Assembly (NCBI GenBank): GCA_002104905.1
Contig: MCFE01000652.1
Coordinates: forward strand, 1 to 49,613
DNA: 49,613 bases
Direction of reading: 5' to 3'
From: Basidiobolus meristosporus CBS 931.73
Taxonomy: Eukaryota; Basidiobolomycota; Basidiobolomycetes; Basidiobolales; Basidiobolaceae
The notes under the pieces are model-generated. The model had not been told where the DNA came from. It saw only the letters and a program-made list of their open reading frames with translations, and made no database searches. A program made the position numbers and the translations under genes. Shown in pieces: positions 9,081 to 19,283 of this stretch. The stretch's first letter is position 1; every line of letters starts with the position of its first letter.

Positions 9081-12000
9081 CTCCCCCTCAACTAGATAAT
9101 TACTTAGTCCCAATTTCTCTCTAAGGATCTCAAACTGTGGCCTAGCTAGTGGTTTTGTCAGTATGTCTGCGACCATTTTGTTGGTTGGGCAGTAAACTAA
9201 CTCCACTAAGTTATTTTCTACAGCTTCCCTCACAAAGTGATGCTGTACATCAATGTGCTTAGTTCTGGCATGATTAGTAGGATCTCTAGCTAATGAAATA
9301 CAACTTTGATTATCCTTGTAAATACATGTTGGTTCACCTGAATTAAAACCTAAGTCTTTGAAAAATTTTTGTGGCCATATAGCCTCCTTAGTTGCTTGAC
9401 ATGCAGCCATATATTTGGCTTCAGTTGTAGATAGTGCCACAGTTGGTTGTTTCTTGCAATTCCAAGTAATAGCTGCACCAGCATAAAGAAATACATAGCC
9501 TGTGGTAGAGCGTCTGTCAATCAGATCCCTACCCAATCTGAACCACTATAACCATCAAGTTTTTGCCTATTAGCTGCTCCAGAGTATTCCAGTACCATAT
9601 TTATGGTACCTTGTAGATATCTGAAAATCCGCTTAACTGCTGCAATTTGATCTGATCCATAATTCTGCATGAATTGACTGACTATTCCAACTGCCAATGC
9701 AATATCTGGACATGTAGACACCATCAAGTACATTAGGCTACCGACCATTGATTGATAGGGAAAGCTTTGGTCCATATTTGAGCTGTTTTCATCTATGACT
9801 GGTTTAGATTTGCTTAATTTCAGGCTATTGTCCATAGGGGTTGCTGCAGGTTTGCAATTTTCCATTTTGAAGCGTGTAAGAATATCCCTGATGTACTTAG
9901 ACTGATTCAGAACAATTTTCTGCGTAGGTATGTTAAATTTGACCTCAGTTCCAAGAAAATAGCTCAATTTTCCAAGATCATTCATCTCAAATTTGCTGAA
10001 GATATCTGATTTTGTCTGTTTAAGCACCTCTTGGTCACTTGTAGCTATAATTAGGTTGTCCACATAAAGGACTAGGATGATCATACCCTTTTTGAGCTGT
10101 TTCACATATATACTGTGATCTGCAGTGCTATGAGAGAACCCAATTTCCTCTAAATATGTGTCAATCTTGTTATACCATGCTCTGGGTGCCTGCTTAAGCC
10201 CATACAACAATTTTGTAAGTTTGCACATCTTATGGGAGCCTTTTGGATCGGTAAAACCTTCTGGTTGCTCTATATATATAGTTTCTTGCAAATCCCCATT
10301 TAGGAAGGCTGTTTTGACGTCCATTTGGTGTAGATCTAAACTGTGTACAGCTGCCAGGGCTAGAACTGTCCTAATAGAGGTAAACTTGGCAACTGGAGCA
10401 AATGTTTCCATAAAGTCTAGTCCCTGGATCTGGGAATAGCCTTTAGCTACCAATCTAGCCTTGTACTTATCAACAGCACCATTTGAGGTTATCCTGATCT
10501 TGTAGACCCATCTACATCCTATTGGCTTTCTCCCATTTGGTAAATCTACCAGTTCCCATGTTTTTGCCTTGATCAGTGATTGGTACTCCTCCGGCATGGC
10601 TTGTTGCCACTTAGTAGCATCTGGACTTTGCATTGCCTGTTCCAGATTCTGAGGGTTGGCACATAAGGCAAGATAAGCTTCTTCATGATCATTGGATGTC
10701 TGCCACCAGGATCCAGGGGCATTTCTTATTCTTGTAGATCTCCTAACTGGGATAATCTGTTCTGATCTGGAACTGGTAGAAGTATCTTCCATATCTGGCT
10801 GGATTTGGTACGTATCTTGTTCATTAGTGTTGATTGCATCATCAGGCAGCTGGCCAATGATTTCTGTGGCTTTCTGATCTGAATTCCCCTCAAATACAAT
10901 GTCCCTGCTCTTGATCAGCTTCTGAATTTCGCCATCATACACTCTATACCCTTTAGTATCTTCACAATACCCAAGAAAGATCCCTTTCCTGCTCTTTGGT
11001 TCCAACTTTGAGCGTTTTTTGTCAGGGATGTGATAAAAAACATCACAGCCAAAGATCTTGAGATGCTGGAGATCTGGTTTTTTGCCTGTATATGCTTCAA
11101 AGGGTGTAGAATCACGTAGTGCTGTTGTTGGGCATCTGTTCTTGATGTAAACAACGGTAGCAACAGATTCAGCCCAAAACTTGTAGTCCATTCCCTTATC
11201 ATGTAGCATATATCTTCCCATCTCTACTATTGTTCTATTTGCATGTTCTGCTACTCCACATTGCTGTGGAGTATGAGGAACTGTGGTCTGCTAAAGTATA
11301 CCAGTAGACAAGCAGTATTTTGCAAGCTCCTTTGAGCAGTATTCTCCTCCCTTGTCACTTTGTAGTACCTTCAAGTTGCACCCAGTTTGTGTTTCTGCCA
11401 TGTTCTTGAAGTGCTTAAGCGTCTCTAAAGCTTCATCCTTTGTTTTGAGGAAGTACACCATGTATATCTTGTCTTGTCATCAATAAATGTCATAAAGTAT
11501 CTCTTGGCTCCAAAGGACAGCGTTCTCATGGGGCCACATATGTCTGAGTGTACAATTGCCAATATATCAGTGGTATTGATGCCTTCTGAGCTTTTGAAAC
11601 ATTGCCTAGCTTGTTTGCCATATGAACATCCTGTACAAGCATTCAATTTGATTGGAATTGAGCATTTTAGGCCCAAAACAAGCTGATTTTTCACCAATTG
11701 GCTCATTTTCTGTTTGCCAATGTGTCCTAGCCTCCTATGCCATGTCTCCCAGCTGGTTTCATCAGTTTCAGCAATGTTGACATACTCAGGTACAATGATC
11801 TTGCATTGTAACTTGTATATGTTGTGATCTTTGATTCCCGGAGCTATTTTTTGTCCATTTTCACTCAATAATGAGCAGCTCAGCTTAGTAAAAACAAATT
11901 TCAGTCCCTGAGTAGTTGCTTTACTGACTGAGAGTAGCTTCTTAGTTATTCCAGGTACATAGGGTACATCAGTCAGTTTTGCTGTTGTTGCCCCTGAGTT

Positions 12001-12990
12001 ATCACTCATATTTAGTTGTATAGACCCACTGGCAGTAGCTTCCAATGCAGAGTTATCTTCCAGATAAACCTTTCTTATGGGAATAGTTTTCAAGTTGCTG
12101 AACCAATCCTTTATACCACAAATATGCTGTGATGCTCCAGAGTCAACATACCATTCATTACTTTGGTTACTTGCACTCTCTTGTACAGTTACAAATAACT
12201 GTTCCTCAGTAGTTATATGGTTTGCCTGCTCTAGTTTCTGTTTTTTGTCTGCTTGTTTCTTTTTGCATTCTCTTGCACAGTGTCCTGGCTTTTTACAGTA
12301 GTTACAACAGCCAGGTTTTCTTCAGTTTTGTTGCTTTCCCTTCTTTTCTGTGTGCCTTTGTGAGCTGAATAAAGCATTATCTTCAATTCTCTCTGCTTGA
12401 TCATTACATCTGAGTTCTTCATGGAGAAGTCTTTCTTTGTCATAGTCTAAAATCAAGTTGTCTTCTCTGCTTTCAAAAGAAAGTATGAGTGGCTCATACT
12501 TGTCTGGTAGGCTGCAAAGCAGACAGAGTATCTTTTCTTCATCATCTACACCAGCATTAACACTGTAAAGTTCTTCTGCAAGTGTCTCCATTGTGGTAAT
12601 GTGTTGTAGCATGTCATCATCTGGCTTCTTCCTTATGTTGAAGAACTTTTGTTTCAAATAAAGCTTGCTTGATACTGACTTTGCTCTAAAGATCTTCTCT
12701 AAGGACTCCCATGCTGCTTTGGCAGTATTTGAGGCATGGATTTTTCCAATGAAGGAGTCTTGCACATTGATGCATATGACATTGAAGGCCTTTCTCTCCT
12801 TCTCTTGAAACTTCTCCAAATCTTCTGCTGTTCCTTTGGGCTCAACTTCCTTTCCTGTTACTATGTTCCAAAGCTTTCTTTCTTCAAGGTGAATCTGCAT
12901 CTTGATTCTCCAAAGTCTGTAGTTTGTCCCATCAAACCACTTCATTACAGGGAAGATGTTGGTATTGCTTTGTTTGCTGGTAGAAGTCAT
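9075..12990 (-). pseudogene. CopB-1 gag-pol polyprotein, five visible lesions
   Basis: Start ATG at 12990 (MTSTSKQSNTNIF). Gag runs to a TGA at 12322-12324, which the same frame passes into the CCHC knuckle CNYCKKPGHCAREC, then protease YVDSGASQH. GAG-pre-IN (HRRLGHI...CTGCSYGKQ) and the integrase start (HSDICGP, FIDDKTRYTW) follow. One base is lost near 11460. The next frame has SDKGGEY, a TAG at 11291-11293 and TPQQCGVAEHAN. Long RT/RNase H frame 11221-9521: WVYKIR..GAVDKYKARLVAKGY and YGLKQAPRAWY are intact, but the YVDD box reads YVDN. RNase H GYSDADW reads GYSGSDW, followed by a +1 shift at about 9530. The last frame 9536-9075 keeps STTEAKY and DNQSC. Both the RT and the RNase H active sites are altered, so it needs enzymes in trans at best. 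Confidence 0.92.
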
Positions 12991-13013
12991 CTTTAGAATA
13001 GATTAAGGCAATT

Positions 13014-13026
13014 GGGGCTCATAACC
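13014..13026 (-). other. Primer-binding site of CopB-1 (initiator tRNA-Met anticodon arm)
   Basis: GGTTATGAGCCCC in element sense, directly after the 5' LTR. It is identical to the CopA-1 and CopC sites although the LTRs of CopB are unrelated in sequence, so the primer choice is conserved. Confidence 0.75.
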
Positions 13027-13395
13027 TGTTGCAATTTAAGAAGTGATTTGGATATAAGGAATTTATCAAGAAAGAGTGATAACAGTTGAACTGTTGTTTA
13101 TTCATAAAGAAGCTCAGTATTTATACCTTTGTAGAAATAATACAGCTGCAACACTAAGTAGGGAGGGTTTCTCAATATTCAGGAGCATTCTGTAATAGTT
13201 TTAGGGTTAGTACACTATGTTTTGTAATAGTGCTAATTTGACCCTGACTATAGGGGAATAATCATAAGAACATATATCTGGAGCAAGTGGCAAAGTTAAG
13301 GCAGCAAATGAGTCCTACAGTGACTAAGACTAGTCTAGAATTGTTAAGTAAATTTTTAGCTGCTGAATGATACCAAATAGTCCAATATTTCAGCA
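13027..13395 (-). repeat. CopB-1 5' LTR
   Basis: 369 bp. In element sense it has TATAAATAC at about 13120 (plus strand gtatttatacc). Its outer end reads ...cagca instead of caaca, a single change in the terminal inverted dinucleotide region. Confidence 0.92.
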
Positions 13396-15976
13396 ATAAC
13401 TGGCCAGTACATCCAATTAGCTTATGTGGCACAAAACTTGATGGTAGTCTGATGGCCTGATTGCATGCCTCTAATGGTATTATAATGGCATTGTAGCAGC
13501 CTGCAGCTAGCTCTGTGTAATGCTACTGTAGAAATTTACCAAATGGTATTTTTGTTTTCTAGCTCTCCTTGCACAATTCAATTATTCTACTGTAATATCA
13601 CCCTCTTTATTTTTCTACTCATCACCACCTTGGTAATTCCATGTATAATTTGATTCAAAAGAAACTATGACCTGATGTTTGTTAAGCTCTGCAAAAGTGC
13701 ACACCTGCCACAATTGACATACTTCTATCACCTCTACTTTGCCGCTGTTTAGTGTGATGCTTGCAAAGCTGCCATATACCTTGTATTTCTGATAATGTAT
13801 ACATCTTGCAAACATATGTGTGGTTGCTGCCACTTCTGCCATAAATATCTCCTTAATATCTGCTATGCACTTTTTATTACCATAGGCATAGGTGTCTGCA
13901 TGTACACATCTGTCCTTGGTATTTTCTACTCTTAATGGCCATCCTCCATATGTCATCTCAACACATCCATAATGGATTTAAACCTAATGTTCTTGATGAG
14001 ATTAAGATAAGGTAGTACAAGCAACTTGACTTGTCTTCCTATTTCCTTACACATCCACTCCATAGGAAACTCCAAAAAGTGAGGTAAGGCCCAATATTAT
14101 CCACACACAAGCAAGTTGGAGTAGAGAGTTGATACAGTAGCTGCAGAGATCAACTAGCACAGCTTTATGTTTGTAGTGTAGCTGCTCAAATCCTGTCACA
14201 AACTCCTTGCACAGCATCTGTATATGCATCAAGTTGGCATTGGTGATCTGCTTCTGGATAAATATTCCTACAATGTCAATCAGTGACTCCCAATGCTTAC
14301 AATGTAATCTCAGAAGATATGGCTTCAGAAGGCCACTTGAATAAATACATATTCAGTTGATCCAGTCCTTGCACTTGTATTGTTGCAGATGTGTATGAAT
14401 GTTGATTGGACTCTGGGAGAGGTAGTTATAGAAGTAGATACTCTGTAATGACTTGCCATTTCTTTCAAGTTTCTCCAGTATCTGAAAGGGCCCATTTAGC
14501 TTGAAATGCCCCATGTACCACTTGGTTATCAGTGCAGGGATATTGCTCAAAGCAAATGCATTTCTCCCAGTGGAAAGCTTTGGCTCCAACAGATAACCTC
14601 TACTGAGTATGTCTGCTTTCCAAATAATTACATTTCCACTCAATGGCTGATAGCTTGCCAACTTTGATGCATTTGCATGCTGACTTTAGTATGTTCTCTT
14701 TATGGGAAAATAATGTTCTTAGTATGGGTATTTAGGTAATAATAATGTGTGTGAGGTATGGAATAGGTCCCCTGGATCCCACACATTCAACATCAATACC
14801 ATTCATTTTGCCCAGAAATGGCAGCTATCTTGCTGATGGCTGCAGTATCTCAAATGCAGATAGTAATATGCACTTTGACATAATGGCCATTCACTGTTAT
14901 CACTCTGGAAAGCATACAAAATTCATGCAGCAATGCATCCAAGTTGCTAACTAGGTTGGACAGTGACTTAGGCCCGGATATCAGTGGGACTACCATCAGA
15001 ATTTCTGCCCTGATACTATAAGATAGGCGGCAGACTCATGTTGATGAATATCAGTGGCCAGCAGGACTTGCTGGTGGTGTACTTGCTTAACAAGAACTCA
15101 TCAAGCACCAAGGCAAAGGCATGGTCACACAAACCATCAAAGTAGCCCTTGCTTTGTAGATCTTTGTAATGATTGCCCTAAAGTATATTGGATATGTTTG
15201 CACTTGAGTAATAATTGGTACAGTACCCTGTTGCTTCTCAATATTTGTCAGACTGCATGAGCCTCTTTAGACAGGGTATTGCGCAAATATATCCAGAGTG
15301 TGAACAATGTTTTTCCCCAGTAGTGGTAGATTCCTGACAAGTGAGACACCTTGCAATGGTGGTATTTTCTGATGTGAATGCCATAGAGTTGTTAACGCAT
15401 ACTGGTATATATGTTTGTACCATGTACATGGTAAGTTGCATCTGGGGATGTTTTACAAGAAGCAGTAGTAAATTTTCAAAGCCCCCATTGCCAATATAAG
15501 TGGAGACACACCACATTTCTAGCCACAACATCACATCAGTCAGCAGTAGATGGACTACTGGACTCAATTGGCTCCATGGAGTATCCTCAGCATTTTTTTC
15601 CACAGGTTTTGTCTCATTGCAAACAGGGACTTTGCCAGGCTCATGCAGGGTACTGTTGCTAGGGAAGATAGGCTCACAATCCATTAGTGAGCCTGCTTCT
15701 TCAGAGCTATCACTCTGCTTGCCATATTCAGAAGGCTAGGGCAAGCCTTAAGGCTTCACAAACTCACCTGACACAGTTTGCATAAGGTGACAAGCATGGC
15801 CAGGTGCCATTATAGATGTATCAAGTGTCTGGCAAGATATTGTTAGTACAGTAGGGACTGAACAATGGCCAAATATGACTTGTGTGGTAAAACTCTGTCT
15901 TTGATCCCTGTAATACTTCCTATGCTATCTGCATGCTTGATGGCTGAGAGGCTTGCTACAATAGCCATACAGTCTT
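13396..15976 (-). pseudogene. Tnp2-type transposase, copy B
   Basis: Minus-strand transposase remnant between two copia insertions. N-terminal part 15684-15238: acidic leader (MDCEPIFPSNS), the LLTDVMLWLEMWCVST block, then CLTCQ...KHCSHSGY (CxxC...CxH). The Transposase_21 core (15240-14800) is present but broken by stops; the CWWCTCLT-like plus-strand reading there is antisense. The middle block (IYIQKQITNANLMHIQMLCKEF type) is at 14350-14050. The C-terminal conserved region 13956-13615 has EVAATTHMFARCIHYQKYKVYGSFASITLNSG, the best-preserved copy of this domain in the window. The element continues at 16346 after a solo LTR. Confidence 0.8.
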
Positions 15977-16345
15977 TGTTGAAATATTGGACTATTTGGT
16001 ATCATTCAGCAGCTAAAAATTTACTTAACAACTCTAGACTAGTCTTAGTCACTGTAGGACTCATTTACTGCCTTAACTTTGCCACTTTCTCCAGATATAT
16101 GATCTTATGATTATTCCCCTATAGTCAGGATCAAATTAGCACTATTACCAAACATAATGTACTAACCCTGAAACTGTTACAGAATGCTCCTGAATATTGA
16201 GAAACCCTCCCTACTTAGTGTTGCAGCTGTATTACTTCTACAAAGGTATAAATACTGAGCTTCTTTATGAATAAACAACAATTCAACTATTATCACTATT
16301 TCTTGATAAGTTCCTTATATCCAAATCACTTCTTAAATTGCAACA
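15977..16345 (+). repeat. CopB solo LTR inside Tnp2 copy B
   Basis: 369 bp, TGTTGAAATATTGG to AAATTGCAACA, plus orientation, no internal region. The flanks are gtctt (15972-15976) and ttctt (16346-16350), a 5-bp target duplication with one change. The joined flanks match copy C near 36200-36250 (ggtctttttatctcc). Typical outcome of LTR-LTR recombination. The LTR carries TATAAATAC at about 16246 and an AATAAA signal at about 16270. Confidence 0.92.
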
Positions 16346-16591
16346 TTCTTTCTTCTCTTCTCTGATGGCATTGAATCAAAGTAGTCTTGCCTATGGGGCA
16401 AACCATGTAACACTTAATAGTGCCATGCTAGTATATCATTTTTCTGTCAATACTCATATGAACTTAAGACATTTTTGTATTTGATACAATGCACCTACAT
16501 GAATGTAAGATTCAATGATGACCTGCCATAGTAAGCATTATAAATAAAGTTGTGGCACCAGCTACACTTGTATATGAAGCACCATTTCCCC
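16346..16591 (-). mobile_element. Tnp2 copy B, 5' noncoding segment
   Basis: Aligns with 36205-36450 of copy C (tgatggcattga..caaagtagt, then the CACCTACATGAATGTAAGATTC block). Noncoding in all frames. It ends in tcccc, the target duplication of CopB-2. Confidence 0.8.
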
Positions 16592-16959
16592 TGCTACAAT
16601 ATAAGAAGTGATTTAGATGTAAGGAACTTATCAAGAAATTGTGGTAATTGTCAAACTGTTACTGATTCATGAATAAACTCAGTGTTTATACCTTCTTAGA
16701 AACTTACAACTTTAACACTAAGCAAGAAGAGCTTCTCATCACCCAGGAGCATTCTTCAACAGTTTCATGGTCTGTATATAATGTTTGGTAAAACTGCTGA
16801 TTGGATCTTGAAACTAGGGGAATAATCACTGGATCATAGATCTGAAGAAGGTGGCAAAGTTAGGGCTGTTAGTAAGCCCTACAGTGAGCAAGACTACTTC
16901 TGAGTTGCTGAGTAAATTTTCAGCTGCTGAATGATAGCAAATAGTCTAGTATTTTAACA
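16592..16959 (-). repeat. CopB-2 3' LTR
   Basis: 368 bp, tgctacaatataag to ttttaaca on the plus strand. The inner edge is followed by the polypurine tract complement ctccccctcaact, as in CopB-1. Confidence 0.88.
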
Positions 16960-18303
16960 CTCCCCCTCAACTAAATAATATTGTAGTCCTAATTCTTTTC
17001 TGAGATTCTCAACCTGCAGCCTAGCTAGCAGTTTTGTCAATATATTTGCCACCATTTTGTCAGTTGGGCAGTACACTAGCTCTACTAAGTTATTTACTAC
17101 GGCTTTACTCACAAAGTGATGTTGTATATTTATGTGCTTAGTTCTGGCATTATTAGTAGGATTGCCAGCTAATGAAGCACAACCTTGGTTATCCTTGTAT
17201 ATACATGATGGTTCATCTGGACTAAAACTTACGCCTCTGAATAATTTTGTAGCCATAGCCTCCCTAGTTGCTTAACAAGTAGCCATATACTCAGCTTCAG
17301 TTGTGGATAGGGCCACAGCTGGTTGTTTTTTGCAATACCAAGTAATAGCTACACCAGTAACAGAAAATCATACCCAGTGGTAGTGCTTGATTGCTGTGCT
17401 CTGATCTGATCTGTTGTTTTGCATAAATTGGCTGACTATTCCAGCTGCAACTAAATATCTGGACAGGTACACCCCATGAATTAATTCAGGCTGCCAGCTA
17501 GTGATTGATAGGGAAAGTTTTGCTCCATATTTGAGCCTATTTCACCTAAAACTAGCTGAGATTTATTCACTTTTAGGTTATTGTCTATAGGGGTAGCTGC
17601 AGGCACAAACTTTCCAATTTGAAGCATGTCAGAATGTACCTAAGGTACTTAAATTGATTCAACACAATTTTCTGCCTAAAATATGGTATATGACCTCAAG
17701 TCCAAGTGAATAGCTCAATTTTCCAGGACCTTTCATTTCAAGCTTGTTGAAGAGAGCTGACTTGTCTATTTAAGTGCCTCCTGGGCACTTGTAGCTATTA
17801 TTAGCTTGTGAGTTAGGATGCTCATACCCTAACCCTAAGGCTTTCTCCCACTTGGTAAATCCACCAGTTCCCATGTTCTAGCTTTGATCATTTATTATTA
17901 CTCCCCCTGCATGGCTTGTTGCCACATTGTAGCATCTGCACTTTGCATTGCCTGTACCAGATTCTGAGGTTTGGTACATAAGGCCAGATAAGCTTCTTCA
18001 AGATCAATGGATGTCTGCAACCAGGATCCTGGGGTATTGGTTATCCTGGTAGATCTCCTCACTGTGATAATCTACTCTGATCTGGAACTGGTGAAGTGCT
18101 CTTTCATAACTGACTGAACTATGGATGTATCTTCTTCAATAGTGTTGATTGCATCATCAGGCATCTGGCCAATGATTTCAGTGGCTTTCTGATCCAAATT
18201 CTTGTCAGATACAATGTCACTACTCTTGATCAGCTTCTGAATTTTGCCATCATACACTCTATACCCTTTGGATTTTTCACAATATCCAAGAAGAACCCTT
18301 TTC
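16954..18303 (-). pseudogene. CopB-2 Pol remnant with filler at an RT deletion
   Basis: RNase H end in 17256-16954 ([36 protein letters not shown]). Upstream, 17260-17820 is homologous to CopB-1 RT/RNase H but heavily mutated, with no open frame. At 17823-17842 about 430 bp corresponding to CopB-1 10090-10520 (RT palm) are deleted; the junction contains ccctaaccctaa. 17843-18303 is the RT entry and the linker upstream of it (KLIKSSDIVSD; ATEIIGQMPDDAINT). Confidence 0.85.
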
Positions 18304-18651
18304 TGATATATAAGGAACTTAGCAAGAAATAGTGAAAATAGTTGAACTGCTGTTTATTCATATTGAGGCCCAGTATTTATACCTTTGTAGGAGTAATACA
18401 GCTGTAATACCCAGTAAGGAGGGTTTCTCAACATTCAGGAGCATTTTGCTACAGTTTCTGGGCTTGTACAAATTGTTTGGTAAAAGTGTTAATTAGATCT
18501 TAGCTATAGGGGAATAATCATAGGATCATAGACCTGAACAAAGTGGCAATGTAAGGGCTGCTGGTTAGTCCTACAGTGACCAAGACTAGTCCTAAATTGG
18601 TAAGTAAATTTTCAGTTGTTGAATGATCCCAAATAGTGCAATATTTCAACA
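18304..18651 (-). repeat. CopB-2 5' LTR, inner edge truncated
   Basis: Begins at gatatataaggaac instead of tgttgcaatttaagaag and ends ...atatttcaaca. The TATA box (plus strand gtatttatacc) and the AATAAAC-like signal are kept. Confidence 0.85.
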
Positions 18652-18915
18652 TCCCCTTTGTTTGCCTCACTTGCATATATGTGCTGCCTAAATGTAAAGC
18701 AAAGTTGTCTGGTTCCCAACCAAACCTCACCATTGACAGCAGCAGAGGAGCAGTTGGACAACAGCTTTCTTTGACATTCAGTACAACAAGCAGAGCTACA
18801 ACCAAAAAAGGCCCTATGGAGAGCATGCCCACTGAAGGTAATAATGCAGACTCCTCAGGCTCTCAGCCTAATAGGCAATTGGGAACTTTTGTGAGCTGCA
18901 AGCTGACCATACTGC
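18652..18915 (-). mobile_element. Tnp2 copy B, head segment up to the symmetry centre
   Basis: Aligns with 36455-36690, the head region of copies C and D, including the ggccct..ggaga..cccactg block that forms a hairpin at 36610-36626 there (imperfect here). Strand is given as that of copy B. Noncoding. It is interrupted at 18916 by a Gyp solo LTR. Confidence 0.75.
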
Positions 18916-19283
18916 TGTTACAAGTCTTGGTATAAGAGTTGTAGAGGAATAGGGAGTTTAGCTAGTATTGTATTCACTAAAACTTGAACTGATTTTTATT
19001 GAGGTTCCAGCAGCTCCTTATATACATTTTGCCAGATCAATTGCTGACTAATAGTATTTCCTAATGTAGGTTGTGGCTGATGACTCATTTGATTGCATCA
19101 TCATCACCCAATAAGATCCTACTTAATATATCTATTTCTGTCTGATAAGGATCTGCTGATTCATTTGCTGACTAATGCTACTGATTTCATAGATAATATT
19201 GATATACTGATAACCTAAACATATACTGATTGATTTGACTAAAAACTGATCTAACTTAAACATTCAAGCGGCAGATCATAACA
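18916..19283 (-). repeat. Gyp solo LTR
   Basis: 368 bp. In element sense TGTTATGATCTG to CTTGTAACA, the full-length reference for this LTR family in the window. TATATAAGG lies near 19017 and an AATAAA signal near 18998 (both on the minus strand). It is flanked by gcag(t) on both sides in element sense, a 4-5 bp target duplication. Confidence 0.9.

Larger units (their letters stand above)
8713..13395 (-). mobile_element. CopB-1, nearly full-length Ty1/copia retrotransposon
   Basis: Structurally complete 4.68-kb minus-strand element: 5' LTR 13027-13395, PBS 13014-13026, gag-pol 12990-9075, polypurine tract (rc of ctccccctcaa) at 9081-9091, 3' LTR 8713-9080. A perfect 5-bp target duplication, ataac, flanks it (8708-8712 and 13396-13400). 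Removing the element rejoins Tnp2 copy B sequence that aligns with 33310-33350 of copy C. The LTRs differ at about 14 positions plus one indel by eye (about 96% identity), so it is not a fresh insertion. Confidence 0.95.
16592..18651 (-). mobile_element. CopB-2, internally deleted copia element
   Basis: Minus-strand CopB relative, 2.06 kb. It has a 3' LTR (16592-16959), RNase H and RT remnants, and a 5' LTR missing its inner 20-25 bp (18304-18651). Gag, protease, integrase and the PBS are gone: the deletion joins post-integrase sequence directly to the LTR near 18303. A perfect target duplication, tcccc, lies at 16587-16591 and 18652-18656. Both flanks are Tnp2 copy B. Confidence 0.92.

Noticed and set aside
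12322-12324. Programmed stop-codon read-through between Gag and Pol, or TGA recoded as an amino acid
   Set aside because: The stop lies upstream of the zinc knuckle and not at a Gag-Pol border, CopA copies have none there, and TGA terminates the other frames normally. A C-to-T mutation of CGA is simpler.
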